64,000 nt of DNA from Rhizobium grahamii CCGE 502 (GTDB taxonomy: Bacteria; Pseudomonadota; Alphaproteobacteria; Rhizobiales; Rhizobiaceae). The notes below the pieces were generated by a model. The model saw only the letters and a list, made by a program, of their open reading frames with translations. It had not been told where the DNA came from and did not search any database. Made by a program: the position numbers and the translations under genes. Position 1 is the first letter of the stretch, and the number at the start of each line of letters is the position of its first letter. Location of the stretch: the NCBI RefSeq assembly GCF_000298315.2, contig NZ_AEYE02000017.1, forward strand, positions 1 to 64,000. Reading direction: 5' to 3'. This document shows positions 35,271 to 44,178 of the stretch, piece by piece.

Positions 35271-38005
35271 GGAAGGCAGCTGCGAATTTACTGCGGGTTG
35301 CCAGCAGTTTCGCTGAAGCGACCGCGTCTCGCTGCATCATCATAGCAGGGATGCTGGGTATCGCGGCGTTTTGCGCCGACCTTCGTCCAATCGTACAGTT
35401 GGACGACGCGCTGGTTGCAGAACGCTTTTACTTGGGCGGCCGCGCTGCATCCGGAAAGATCGCTTTCGTCGCGATCGACAAACGGAGCCTCGATCAGGTC
35501 GGTACTTGGCCGTGGCCGCGGGGTCTTTATGGAGAGCTGCTGGACAGACTCGTGTCTGCCAAGGTTGGCGACATCGTGCTGGATATCGATTTTTCGACGC
35601 CCTCCACTGCCGAGGAAGACGCGCTCCTTTCAGCTGCGCTGGAACGCGCCGGCGGAGGCGTCTTGCTTCCCCTGTTTCGCCAGCAAGCGTCGGCAAATTC
35701 ATCGGAAACCGAGATATCAAGACCTGTCCCTCAACTCCTCGACAAATCCTGGCCGGCCTTCGCGAATGTTTCACTTGACCCTGATGGATTGGTCAGACGG
35801 TTCTCGCTTGGCGATGTTGATAACGGTATTCCAACGCCATCCGTGGCCGCGGCACTTGGCGGCGCCTCGGGAACAATGGAAAACCAGTTGGTGGACTTCT
35901 CGATCACTCCGCAAAGCGTACCAACCTACTCCCTGTCGGACATTCTTCCCGGAACGGTTGGAGACACTGAGCTTGCGGGCCGCTCTGTCGTTGTCGGTGC
36001 CTCGGCAACCGAGCTCAAGGACATCTTCCCGGTTCCTGTCTACGGCGCGTTGGCCGGCCCTCTAATCCATGTCCTGGCCGCCGAAACCCTGCTTCAGGGC
36101 CGCACACTCAAGACATTCGATCAACGACCGCTCGAACTGCTACTGGCGACCTGCCTCATCGTTGCGCTGCTTTCCTTTCGACATATCGGCATGACAAGAA
36201 CGAGCGGACTGTTGGCCGCATTCGGATTGATCGGGGAGATCGCCGCATTTCTTCTCCAGAGGGACTGTGCGATCGTGATCCGGACCGCGGTACCCTGGAT
36301 GCTGCTCTCCCTCGCATGGGTTCTTGCATTGAACGAGCGCATCGACCTCGGCCAGGTGGTCGCAGCTATCGCCAGGACAAACGCCAGCAATACACGGCGC
36401 CTGATGGTCCGCATCATCTCCAACAGTTCGGATGGCATTGTGGCGTTCGGCGACGACCTGAAGATTGTGGAGATCAACGAGTCGGCAAGATCGATCGTGA
36501 AATCCGATCTTGGCGCCAATCTTCTCACCGCCGTAAATGAGCGCGTCTCCAGGGCCCTTGGTGAACTGGTCCATCAGTTTGCGGCAAGCCCCGGTAAGCT
36601 TTGCTCAGTGAGCGTCCAGTTTTCCGAAAATGTGGGAGACAGCCACTTCGACTACGAAGCAATCATCACTCTTTCGCCGCTCGAGGACGCGATCTCGAAG
36701 TCCGGAAAAAGATTTGGTGGCTGCATCATCATCCGTGACATCACCACCCGCAAGCGCTACGAAGCCAGGCTCAAGCGGCTCTCCGAAGAAGATGAGCTCA
36801 CCGGGCTCCTCAGTCGTCGTGAGTTTCTGGCGCGTATCGAAGGGTGCGACGGCATGGTCGCGGTCCTCGACGTCGACCGGTTCTCTCGCATCTGCTCGAC
36901 ATTGGGAAGAGCCGTCGGCGACAATATGCTCAGAGCAATCGCCAACCGCCTTTCTGAAAACGTGGAGGCATTGCTTGCGCGTATTGACGGTGACCTTTTT
37001 GCGATCGCATGGCTCGAGGAAATCCAGGATAAAGCGGTCCTTGCCGAACATCTCGTTTCACTTTTCGACGAGCCCCTCTTCGTAAACGATATGCGGACCA
37101 ATGTCTCTGTTCGACTGGGAGCCGCCCCGCTGGGACTGACGGATCCGGAGCAGGCCTTGCGCGCCGCTGAGTCCGCGCTTTATGAGGCCAAGGCAGGGTC
37201 GACGCGCTGGACGATGTTTGACCCGGCCACGGCCCAAGCTCAGGCACGTTCCCGTCGTCTTGAAGCCGACATGCGAACAGCAATGGCAGAGCGCCAGTTC
37301 TTTCTCCTGTTTCAACCGCAGATCAATCTTGCCACCGGCAGATTTGTTGGCGCAGAGGCCCTGTTGCGATGGCGACATCCTGAGCTCGGCCTCATATCGC
37401 CAGCAGAGTTCGTGCCAATTGCCGAGACATCAGGGCTGATCTGCGAGATTGGTCGCTGGGTTCTTATGGAGGCTTGTATCGAAGCTTCAAGGTGGCCCTA
37501 TGGCACAGTCGCCGTCAACGTCTCGCCAATCCAGTTCGAACGCTCAGACGTCGAAGCGGAAGTGAGGCAGGCTCTCGGGTCAAGTCGGTTGCCCACATCC
37601 AGACTTTGCATCGAAATGACCGAGTCGACCTTTCTCGACAATAATGCGCGCTCCACTGAAAAAATGGCCGCACTGCGTGCTGCCGGGATCGCTCTGGCAT
37701 TGGACGATTTTGGAACAGGATATTCTTCGCTGAGCTACCTCGCAGACCTTCCGCTCGACAAGCTCAAGATTGATCAGTCCTTCATTCGCAGGTTGACGCG
37801 GGACAGCGGCGTCATGGAGATCGTGAAGGGCATCGTGTCGATTGCGCATGGTCTCGGCCTGGAGATCGTTGCGGAAGGCATCGAAGGCGCGGTTGAGATG
37901 GAAGCGCTCCAAAACCTGCGGTGCGAGACAGGCCAGGGATACCTGTTTGGCAAACCGCAGACCGCGAACGAGATGCTGGCAAACCACGTGTTACAAGAGG
38001 TTTGA
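35267..38005 (+). CDS. CHASE2-GGDEF-EAL c-di-GMP signalling protein
   Basis: This 912-residue membrane sensor has an N-terminal membrane helix (about 22-40), a periplasmic CHASE2 domain (about 45-285), two or three further helices (about 290-350), a PAS-like region (about 375-500), a GGDEF domain (about 508-660) and an EAL domain (about 675-905). The GGDEF signature is replaced by DGDLF near residue 575, so cyclase activity is probably lost. The EAL side keeps EALLRW (near 696), NVSPIQF, EMTES, DDFGTGYSS, KLKID, AEGIE and QGYLFGKP, so c-di-GMP hydrolysis is expected. The start is a GTG overlapping the FecR stop. Confidence 0.9.
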   Translation: MRKAAANLLRVASSFAEATASRCIIIAGMLGIAAFCADLRPIVQLDDALVAERFYLGGRAASGKIAFVAIDKRSLDQVGTWPWPRGLYGELLDRLVSAKVGDIVLDIDFSTPSTAEEDALLSAALERAGGGVLLPLFRQQASANSSETEISRPVPQLLDKSWPAFANVSLDPDGLVRRFSLGDVDNGIPTPSVAAALGGASGTMENQLVDFSITPQSVPTYSLSDILPGTVGDTELAGRSVVVGASATELKDIFPVPVYGALAGPLIHVLAAETLLQGRTLKTFDQRPLELLLATCLIVALLSFRHIGMTRTSGLLAAFGLIGEIAAFLLQRDCAIVIRTAVPWMLLSLAWVLALNERIDLGQVVAAIARTNASNTRRLMVRIISNSSDGIVAFGDDLKIVEINESARSIVKSDLGANLLTAVNERVSRALGELVHQFAASPGKLCSVSVQFSENVGDSHFDYEAIITLSPLEDAISKSGKRFGGCIIIRDITTRKRYEARLKRLSEEDELTGLLSRREFLARIEGCDGMVAVLDVDRFSRICSTLGRAVGDNMLRAIANRLSENVEALLARIDGDLFAIAWLEEIQDKAVLAEHLVSLFDEPLFVNDMRTNVSVRLGAAPLGLTDPEQALRAAESALYEAKAGSTRWTMFDPATAQAQARSRRLEADMRTAMAERQFFLLFQPQINLATGRFVGAEALLRWRHPELGLISPAEFVPIAETSGLICEIGRWVLMEACIEASRWPYGTVAVNVSPIQFERSDVEAEVRQALGSSRLPTSRLCIEMTESTFLDNNARSTEKMAALRAAGIALALDDFGTGYSSLSYLADLPLDKLKIDQSFIRRLTRDSGVMEIVKGIVSIAHGLGLEIVAEGIEGAVEMEALQNLRCETGQGYLFGKPQTANEMLANHVLQEV

Positions 38006-38170
38006 ATAGGGGCTCGGGCTTTAAGACGGACTGTTCGCTACACACCCTCGCGCTACTCGAACTTTATCGCAACCTCAGGACGGCCCATCGGTGGACGACC
38101 GAAAGAATCTTCGTCACTGCCGGAACGCACGCCGAACTCTTCGAATGAAGACCGCTAACACACACCAACG

Positions 38171-38716
38171 TCAGTCGGGCAAGTCGAAATAAAACCTTCC
38201 GAACGATGCAGTACGGTCATCGACAATGTCAAAGTAGTAAGGCTTCTCCCGTCTCGGCCGCGCCATGTAGTCCACATAATCACATCGCCAGCGGCTGTGA
38301 TAAACGCGGGTGACGTCGCCTCGCTCCACACTTGAAATGCGCCGGTTTCTCGTGTCTCCGACAATCCTGCCCTCCCGGCAGTCGCTTCCTTTTCGCATGC
38401 ACTGCGACAGCTCACTCGGGTCGTGCCCACTCATGAATCCGCCAGCTGCTGGGGACCAGCCTGGTGGACAATCGTCAAACTTCTCGAAACCCGGTTTGCC
38501 AGCGCCGCCTTCCGGACATATCGGCCAGGAAAAGCCCGGCCTTTTCATGGCCGAAATCAACCGGCTCATGGGGGGACGGCATTCTGCAATGCCATGCCAG
38601 GACGGATCGGACGAGGCAGCGCAAAGAAGGACTTCGCAGCCCCATTCATCGGCTGTTGCATGGTTCACGGCGGTCGACAGCATTAGAACGGAAAGAGCAA
38701 GGAGGACAGACTTCAT
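38171..38716 (-). CDS. TrbM/KikA-like exported conjugal transfer protein
   Basis: This 181-residue protein has a signal peptide (1-22, ending HATA) and a cysteine-rich mature domain starting WGCEVLLCAASSDPSWHGIA and continuing with ECRPPMSRLI and FSWPICPEGG. That layout is like the TrbM/KikA/MpfK proteins that accompany conjugation machineries. Eight or more cysteines suggest disulphides in the periplasm. The start at 38716 has GGAG about ten bases upstream. It is the last of three leftward genes divergent from virB1. The family is assigned by pattern and context, not by alignment. Confidence 0.6.
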   Translation of the reverse strand: MKSVLLALSVLMLSTAVNHATADEWGCEVLLCAASSDPSWHGIAECRPPMSRLISAMKRPGFSWPICPEGGAGKPGFEKFDDCPPGWSPAAGGFMSGHDPSELSQCMRKGSDCREGRIVGDTRNRRISSVERGDVTRVYHSRWRCDYVDYMARPRREKPYYFDIVDDRTASFGRFYFDLPD

Positions 38717-38738
38717 GTCAACGGTCTCCGGTAAACGA

Positions 38739-39482
38739 TTAACGGTCGGTGCGTTTCGGTGATCGCTTGGCATCAACAAATGGCGGCGAAATCTCAGCGC
38801 GTCGTTGGCGCAGTAAATTATAATCGGCGACAGGTCGTCGGCTGGGCGTACGATCAATGGCCTTCTGCCGCCACTCGTTCATGTCGAGGACATACGTCCC
38901 CCACATGCCATAACGCGCGTCCATGGCCCGGCTTTGCGCCAGCCGGTATGTGGCAACGGCGGTGTTCCCAGGCGCAACTCTTGCCCAGCCAACCCTTAAA
39001 AGCTCGAAAGCAAGGTCACGACCCCCGGCACGACAACGTCCGGTGCGAAGATATCCTCTCCCCCCGATCCGGCATTCGACGCGGTGGGCTCCAATCGACC
39101 TCTTCAGCCAGGCTTTTGCGAAGGCACCGCAGGGCACAGGTTTGAGGCGATCGCCAGCTGCGTCACGCACGTCGCCATTGAATGCCCATTGCGGAAGGTC
39201 GCACCCGTCGACGCCCGCGAGCGTTACCCTTAGTCCATGCTCGGGAAAGAGCAGCGTGCGCCCATCGATGACGGATGCCCTGCCGGCGAGTTCGAGCGAG
39301 CCCGAATGCTTGCGCGACGACCATGGCGGTGAATTGATCGCGTCTGCGCTGCGAGAGGTAGTCGCGGTGGTGATGGTAACGACCACCATCAAGCCGACCA
39401 CCCTTAGTGGCGACACCGTTGCGTTCCACATAGCGCCGAAGGCGCAACTCGTGATGTCTTCAAAACAATTCGCGACTGTCAT
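38739..39482 (-). CDS. Staphylococcal-nuclease-like exported protein
   Basis: This 247-residue protein has an N-terminal hydrophobic segment (VVGLMVVVTITTATTSRSADA at about 28-48) and an SNase-like (TNase) beta-barrel. Matching parts are ASVIDGRTLLFPEHGLRVTL, LAGVDGCDLPQ, then CGAFAKAWLKRSIGAHRVEC and LRTGRCRAGGRDLAFELLRV. It ends in the usual GWARV...YRLAQSRAMDARYGMWG helix. Typical catalytic arginines (R35, R87) are not clearly placed, so activity is doubtful. Its ATG overlaps the stop of the upstream gene. Nuclease-like proteins of this kind often sit next to VirB operons on rhizobial plasmids. Confidence 0.72.
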   Translation of the reverse strand: MTVANCFEDITSCAFGAMWNATVSPLRVVGLMVVVTITTATTSRSADAINSPPWSSRKHSGSLELAGRASVIDGRTLLFPEHGLRVTLAGVDGCDLPQWAFNGDVRDAAGDRLKPVPCGAFAKAWLKRSIGAHRVECRIGGRGYLRTGRCRAGGRDLAFELLRVGWARVAPGNTAVATYRLAQSRAMDARYGMWGTYVLDMNEWRQKAIDRTPSRRPVADYNLLRQRRAEISPPFVDAKRSPKRTDR

Positions 39483-40105
39483 GGCCGCGTCCTCGGATCG
39501 GCCCACATTCCATAGCCGAGACGTCCAATCTTTTCGGCCTCCACAAGATCCGGCCGCATCGGGGAGCCGTCCTGCTTCTTTGCCAGTCTGAGCGCGCCGA
39601 TAGAAAGCAGCTGTTCCTCGAAATTGTCGACGCTTTCAAGCACACCGGGGAAGTAATAATAGCCGAAGCAGGTCACGTCCTGCTGCGGCGCGTTTTCTTC
39701 CGAAACAAAAGCCCGGCAGAGAATCACCTTCGGCGACTTCAGATGAACCTGGAGATGCTGCTGCCCGAAGTCCGAGCAGCTGCCCGAAAACCCCTCCCGC
39801 TGGTTTACCATCTCTCCTTCGCACGGCTCTACGCCGTAGAGGTGCAAGGTCGTTTCGCTATCGAGGCGAACGTCAACGGCAGAAAGGGCACGAAAACCGG
39901 TGGCAGATGCATATCCCTTGCGAGCCACGACGGTGTTGGCTCCGTCGTAATACTCGATCACAAGAACTGTCTTTCCAGGAGCCGCAAGTGACTTGATGTA
40001 GGCGCGGTCGACCGGGGCCGCAGCTAGGACCTGCGATGGAACCGCAAGCATCACAGCCACCAGCGCCAAGGTTTTCGATTGATGAACCAAAACCGCTCGT
40101 CCCAT
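39479..40105 (-). CDS. Exported protein related to the SNase-like neighbour
   Basis: This is a 208-residue protein if started at 40105 (AGGGATTGG just upstream); 40123 is an alternative. Residues 1-29 form a signal peptide ending VLAAAP. The mature part has LHLYGVEPCEGEM, a CSDFGQQHLQVHL stretch and the ending EAEKIGRLGYGMWADPR, matching the C-terminal helix of the next gene product. It appears to be a diverged SNase-fold paralogue without the acidic catalytic set. It is first in the three-gene leftward unit and shares the 129-bp promoter region with virB1. Confidence 0.6.
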   Translation of the reverse strand: MGRAVLVHQSKTLALVAVMLAVPSQVLAAAPVDRAYIKSLAAPGKTVLVIEYYDGANTVVARKGYASATGFRALSAVDVRLDSETTLHLYGVEPCEGEMVNQREGFSGSCSDFGQQHLQVHLKSPKVILCRAFVSEENAPQQDVTCFGYYYFPGVLESVDNFEEQLLSIGALRLAKKQDGSPMRPDLVEAEKIGRLGYGMWADPRTRP

Positions 40106-40144
40106 CCAATCCCTATTGCACATCAGGCCAGCCCTTTGGAAGTC

Positions 40145-40167
40145 AGTTTGCAAACTATAACAGTTTG
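40145..40167. promoter_or_regulatory. Operator candidate between virB1 and the divergent operon
   Basis: AGTTTG-CAAACT (40145-40156) is a perfect palindrome, and CAAACT-N5-AGTTTG (40151-40167) is a second inverted repeat sharing one arm. The core AAAC-N7-GTTT recurs as GAAC-N7-GTTC upstream of the virC1-like gene, with the same flanking GTTTTC(G/C)GGAT. It lies centrally in the divergent promoter region, so one protein could control both operons. Confidence 0.65.
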
Positions 40168-40176
40168 TTTTCGGGA

Positions 40177-40203
40177 TTGACAAGCAGCAATTTTTGATAT
40201 GTT
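40177..40203 (+). promoter_or_regulatory. Possible virB1 promoter
   Basis: TTGACA at 40177-40182 is a full -35 consensus, with TATGTT at 40198-40203 as the best -10. The 15-base spacing is short. It starts ten bases after the operator dyad and lies about 30 bases before the virB1 start. Confidence 0.35.
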
Positions 40204-40234
40204 TTCATTTTACATTAAACGCGGAGGTAGTTTA

Positions 40235-41101
40235 GTGCCACGCAAAAGCTGGATCCTTATTGGGGTTACACTCGCATCTCTGCAATCCGTCACGGGCTGG
40301 TCGCAACATGCCAATGCCGCTGATAATGTGGGCGCCGCAGGTGACGTCAAGCAACAAGCGGCACCTGGAGTCGTTGCCGTTACCGAGACAGAGGAGCCGG
40401 CCACTCAAATTCCGACGGGCATGGCAACCGCCGCAATCGACCACCTATCAGCCTCTCCCCTTCCAAACCATATTGGTTCGATCTCCTCTGCCGCTCACGT
40501 CAATCCTTCGATTGAAAATCAAGATATAACGGTAGACACGGGCCGAACCGAAACAGTTCATACTCGGGCTCCGTCCCCCGCCCCCGCACCCTGTGGCCCA
40601 CCATCGATGTCTGTTGAAGACGTCAAGGCGCTGGTGATTGATCGTGCCCGCAGATACGAGGTGAATCCTGACTTGGCGCTCGCTATCGCCTGGACTGAAA
40701 GCCGCTTTGACAGGGTTCGCAACAGTCCAAGGGGTGCCCGCGGGCCAATGCAACTGATGCCTGAAACCGCAAGGCTCCTCAACGTCGTCGACGTTTGCGA
40801 CCCCGTCCAGAATATCGATGGCGGGATGCGCCACCTGCGCGCGCTTCTCGACGAGTTCAGAAATCCGATCATTGCTGCTGCCGCATACAACGCTGGTGCA
40901 AAGGCCATCCACGACAATGGTGGGATCCCAGCCTATCCGGAGACCGTCCGTTATGTGGCCTCCGTGATCAACCACCAACTCGGTCTCACCTTTTCTACCG
41001 AGCCAACAAAGCGCGGTTCCCGCCGGGAAACCGATGTCGTCGGCCGCACGGTCATTGGCGCTCGTCCACCGCAATTCAAAGGCGGGGTCATGCAGTTCTG
41101 A
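40235..41101 (+). CDS. virB1: VirB1-like lytic transglycosylase
   Basis: This 288-residue periplasmic murein-cutting protein opens the cell wall for the secretion channel. I start it at the GTG at 40235, which has GGAGG seven bases upstream; this gives a signal peptide (ILIGVTLASLQSVTGWSQHANA). A roughly 90-residue linker precedes an SLT domain (about 130-250) with AIAWTESRFD carrying the catalytic glutamate, then GARGPMQLMPETA and AAAYNAGAKAI. It is the first gene of the virB operon. Confidence 0.92.
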   Translation: MPRKSWILIGVTLASLQSVTGWSQHANAADNVGAAGDVKQQAAPGVVAVTETEEPATQIPTGMATAAIDHLSASPLPNHIGSISSAAHVNPSIENQDITVDTGRTETVHTRAPSPAPAPCGPPSMSVEDVKALVIDRARRYEVNPDLALAIAWTESRFDRVRNSPRGARGPMQLMPETARLLNVVDVCDPVQNIDGGMRHLRALLDEFRNPIIAAAAYNAGAKAIHDNGGIPAYPETVRYVASVINHQLGLTFSTEPTKRGSRRETDVVGRTVIGARPPQFKGGVMQF

Positions 41102-41118
41102 ACCAGAAGGAGAAGCTT

Positions 41119-41457
41119 ATGAAGCACGTCGTGTCTCATCTTCAAAAGACCCTGACGCGAGTTATGGCCATCACCTGTGCAGTTGTCCTGGTCCAGTTGA
41201 CCTTTGCAGACGTTGCGCTGGCGCAAGCGACCAATCAGGCGTTTGCTCCCCTGCAGACCGTGGTGCAGGCGGTCGTCGACTTCATCACCGGTCCCTTCGG
41301 TCGGCTCGTTGCCATCATCGCCGTCATTGGCCTCGGCTTCCTCGCCTTTGCCGGGCGTCTCAGCTGGTTCACCGCCGGTGCTGTCGTCCTTGGCATCGGT
41401 CTCGTCTTTGGGGCGCCTGCCATCGTCGATCAATTGATATCGACCGTCGGGAACTAA
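41119..41457 (+). CDS. virB2: VirB2-like major pilin
   Basis: This 112-residue pilin precursor has a long signal peptide cut near DVALAQA, then two hydrophobic segments (QTVVQAVVDFITGPFG, then RLVAIIAVIGLGFLAFAGRL and FTAGAVVLGIGLVFGAPAIV), as in VirB2/TrbC. AAGGAG lies seven to eight bases before the ATG. It is 17 bp after virB1. Confidence 0.93.
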   Translation: MKHVVSHLQKTLTRVMAITCAVVLVQLTFADVALAQATNQAFAPLQTVVQAVVDFITGPFGRLVAIIAVIGLGFLAFAGRLSWFTAGAVVLGIGLVFGAPAIVDQLISTVGN

Positions 41458-41460
41458 GCC

Positions 41461-41760
41461 ATGGCTATGACAGAAGACGACAAGCCTCACCTGACCCCTT
41501 TGGTGATCGGTCTGACACGCTCGCCAACGCTGTGGGGTGTTCCTTACATGGCGGTGGTCATCGTCATTGGCCTGACAATCATCGCCTGGCTGATAAGCAA
41601 CGAAATATGGGCGCTGGCGACCGCGCCGATTGCCTTTGCTGTTCTGTTCACACTGTGCAGTCGGGATCCACGCGCCCTCGATGTGCTGCAGATCACAACC
41701 CGTCTCACTCCAAGAACGCCGAACAGGACGTTCTGGGCTTCCAACTCCTATGGACCATAA
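41461..41760 (+). CDS. virB3: VirB3-like inner-membrane protein
   Basis: This 99-residue protein starts three bases after the virB2 stop. It has the VirB3 opening (LTPLVIGLTRSPTLWGVPYM) and two adjacent membrane helices, then CSRDPRALDVLQI. It works with VirB4 and VirB8 at the inner-membrane complex. Confidence 0.92.
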   Translation: MAMTEDDKPHLTPLVIGLTRSPTLWGVPYMAVVIVIGLTIIAWLISNEIWALATAPIAFAVLFTLCSRDPRALDVLQITTRLTPRTPNRTFWASNSYGP

Positions 41761-41763
41761 CCC

Positions 41764-44178
41764 ATGCTTGCCGTCATCAGCCAAGAGCTCGCCTTCGGTT
41801 CCGTCCGCCAACGCGAACGACCAATGGCTCACCATATCCCCTACGTCAGGCATGTGGCGGACACGATCGTCAGCCTGGAGGACGGCGCCCTGATGAGCAC
41901 GATCAAGCTGGACGGCCTCTTCTTCCAGACGGAGGATCAGGCTGAGATCAACATGCGCGCGCTCGTCCAGAACACCTTGATCCGCGCGCTTGGGTCAAGC
42001 CGGTTCTCCCTTTGGTCGACGGTCGTCCGCCGACGGCTTGATACCGCGCTTGATGGCGAGTTTGAAGATCCGTTCCTTGCACAGCTCGACCGGCGCTATG
42101 CCGCCTCACTTGCCGGCAAACGCATGTTCACCAACGAGCTCTATCTCACCGTTTTGCGGTCCGGCACACGTGGCGCACTGGCGCTCGGTGCGCGCGCCCG
42201 TCGTCTTCTTATGCGATCGTCCGGCCGCAAGTCGGAGGACGAGAACCTTCGCGAAGCGGTTGGCGAATTGGAAGAGCTTATCGGCAATATCGTACGCGAT
42301 CTCGGCAAATACGGCGCCACAATCCTTGGTATCTCCAGCATTGATGGCGAGCCCTATTCAGAACCGGCTGCCTTCCTGAATACGCTTCTGACCTGCGGTG
42401 TCCCGCGCATGATGCGACTCCCGCGCATCGGTCTTGCAACCTACCTTGGAACATCACGGCTGCATTTTTCCACACGCACGATGCAGGCACAGGGCGCGAC
42501 CAGAGAGGACGACCGCTTCGGCGCCCTGCTCTCCATCAAGGAGTATCCGCCTTTTACCGGCCCTGGGATGCTCGACGGTCTATTGCAGGTAAACCACGAG
42601 TTCATCCTTACCCAGTCCTTCACGCTGGTCGACAAACCCATTGCCCAGGAGAGGATCACAAGGCTGAAGCGGCAGATCAGCGCATCCGACGAGGCCGGCA
42701 GCGATGTCGAGACCGATGTCGATTTCGCCTTGAACAGTCTGCTGAACCAGGAGGCCGTATTCGGTTTCCATCATCTCTCGCTGCTATGCCTGTCGCGCGA
42801 CGTGACGGGAGTCAACAGGTCCGTCGCAGATCTCGGCGCCTGCCTGACAGACATGAACATCAACTGGCTACGCGAGGACCTGAACCTTGAGGCATCCTTC
42901 TGGGCGCAGTTGCCAGGCAATCACGCCTATATCGCCCGCCGCGCATTGCTCTCGAGCGCCAATTTCACCGGGCTTTCCTCGATGCACAACTTTGCTTCTG
43001 GCAAGAAACTGGGCGTGCATTGGGGCCGTCCGATCACCATCCTGGAGACCACCAGCCAGACGCCCTACTGGTTCAACTTCCACCAGCGTGATACCGGCCA
43101 TTTCCTGGTCACCGGACCGACCGGTTCGGGCAAGACCGTGGCCCTGACATTTTTGATGGCACAGGCTTTCCGGGTCAGGCCCACGCCTCGAGCCGTCTTC
43201 TTCGACAAGGATCGAGGCGCAGAGATCTTCATTCGGGCGATGAATGGTGCCTATGAGATCCTGTCGCCGGGAACACCCGCAGGCTTTAATCCGCTGCAGC
43301 TTGAAAATACCGGTCAAAACCGGGAATTCCTGCTTCGGCTGCTGAAGGCGATGCTTCGCAAGCGTCATGATGCGATATTCGACCAGCAGGAAGAAGACAC
43401 TCTGGAGCGTGCCATCGTGCGGCTCATGGCCGAGCCTGCGACTGAGCGAACCCTGCCGAACCTTGCCGGACTTCTGACCGGCCGATCTCGTGCCGAGCAG
43501 AACGATCTTCATGCCAGGCTTCGTCCGTGGATCGATGGCGAAAAGGCCTGGCTCTTCAATGCCCCCCACGATGTCCTGTCGTTCAGCGACCGCCGGATCT
43601 TTGGTTTCGACATGACAAGCATTCTGGACAACGACGAGGTGCGCACACCGGCACTGATGTACATTCATCACCGCCTCGAAGAACTCTTCGATGGCACCCC
43701 GGTCATGATATTCATGGACGAAGGCTGGCGTCTGTTGAGGGATCAGACCTTTTGTGACTTCATCGTCGACAAGATGAAGACCATCCGTAAGCTGAACGGG
43801 ATCGTCGGCTTCGGCACGCAATCAGCCGCCGATATCGTGCGCTCGCCAGCTGCCCACACACTGATCGAGCAGTCCGCGACCACGATCCATTTTCCCAACC
43901 CGCGCGCCGACGAAGAAAGCTATGTCCACCGCTTCGGTCTGACGGCGAAGGAATTCAATTTTATCCGCACCACCGCGCCGGAAAAGCGCACGTTCCTGAT
44001 CAAGCACGGCAATGACAGCGTCATTGCGCGGCTCGACCTCATCCTGATGCAGGACCTCGTCAAGGTCTTATCCGGTCGCAAGGAAACCATCGAGGAATGC
44101 GAGCGCCTGCGCACTGAGCTTGGCAGCGATCCGGCAGCCTGGCTTGCCCGCTTCTGTGGCTGGGAGGATCAGCCATGA
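41764..44178 (+). CDS. virB4: VirB4-like T4SS ATPase
   Basis: This 804-residue motor ATPase has an N-terminal CagE/TrbE/VirB domain (ISQELAFGSVRQRERPMAHH then IPYVRHV) and a C-terminal ATPase part. Walker A is GPTGSGKTV near residue 450, Walker B lies in VMIFMDEGWRLL, and there is a conserved FGTQSA segment. The start is the ATG three bases after virB3, giving the usual N-terminus. Its end overlaps the next gene (ATGA). Confidence 0.95.
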   Translation: MLAVISQELAFGSVRQRERPMAHHIPYVRHVADTIVSLEDGALMSTIKLDGLFFQTEDQAEINMRALVQNTLIRALGSSRFSLWSTVVRRRLDTALDGEFEDPFLAQLDRRYAASLAGKRMFTNELYLTVLRSGTRGALALGARARRLLMRSSGRKSEDENLREAVGELEELIGNIVRDLGKYGATILGISSIDGEPYSEPAAFLNTLLTCGVPRMMRLPRIGLATYLGTSRLHFSTRTMQAQGATREDDRFGALLSIKEYPPFTGPGMLDGLLQVNHEFILTQSFTLVDKPIAQERITRLKRQISASDEAGSDVETDVDFALNSLLNQEAVFGFHHLSLLCLSRDVTGVNRSVADLGACLTDMNINWLREDLNLEASFWAQLPGNHAYIARRALLSSANFTGLSSMHNFASGKKLGVHWGRPITILETTSQTPYWFNFHQRDTGHFLVTGPTGSGKTVALTFLMAQAFRVRPTPRAVFFDKDRGAEIFIRAMNGAYEILSPGTPAGFNPLQLENTGQNREFLLRLLKAMLRKRHDAIFDQQEEDTLERAIVRLMAEPATERTLPNLAGLLTGRSRAEQNDLHARLRPWIDGEKAWLFNAPHDVLSFSDRRIFGFDMTSILDNDEVRTPALMYIHHRLEELFDGTPVMIFMDEGWRLLRDQTFCDFIVDKMKTIRKLNGIVGFGTQSAADIVRSPAAHTLIEQSATTIHFPNPRADEESYVHRFGLTAKEFNFIRTTAPEKRTFLIKHGNDSVIARLDLILMQDLVKVLSGRKETIEECERLRTELGSDPAAWLARFCGWEDQP

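Noticed and set aside
41034-41945. 303-residue frame overlapping virB1 to virB4
   Set aside because: It crosses three well-supported genes in another frame and is Arg/His/Cys-rich.
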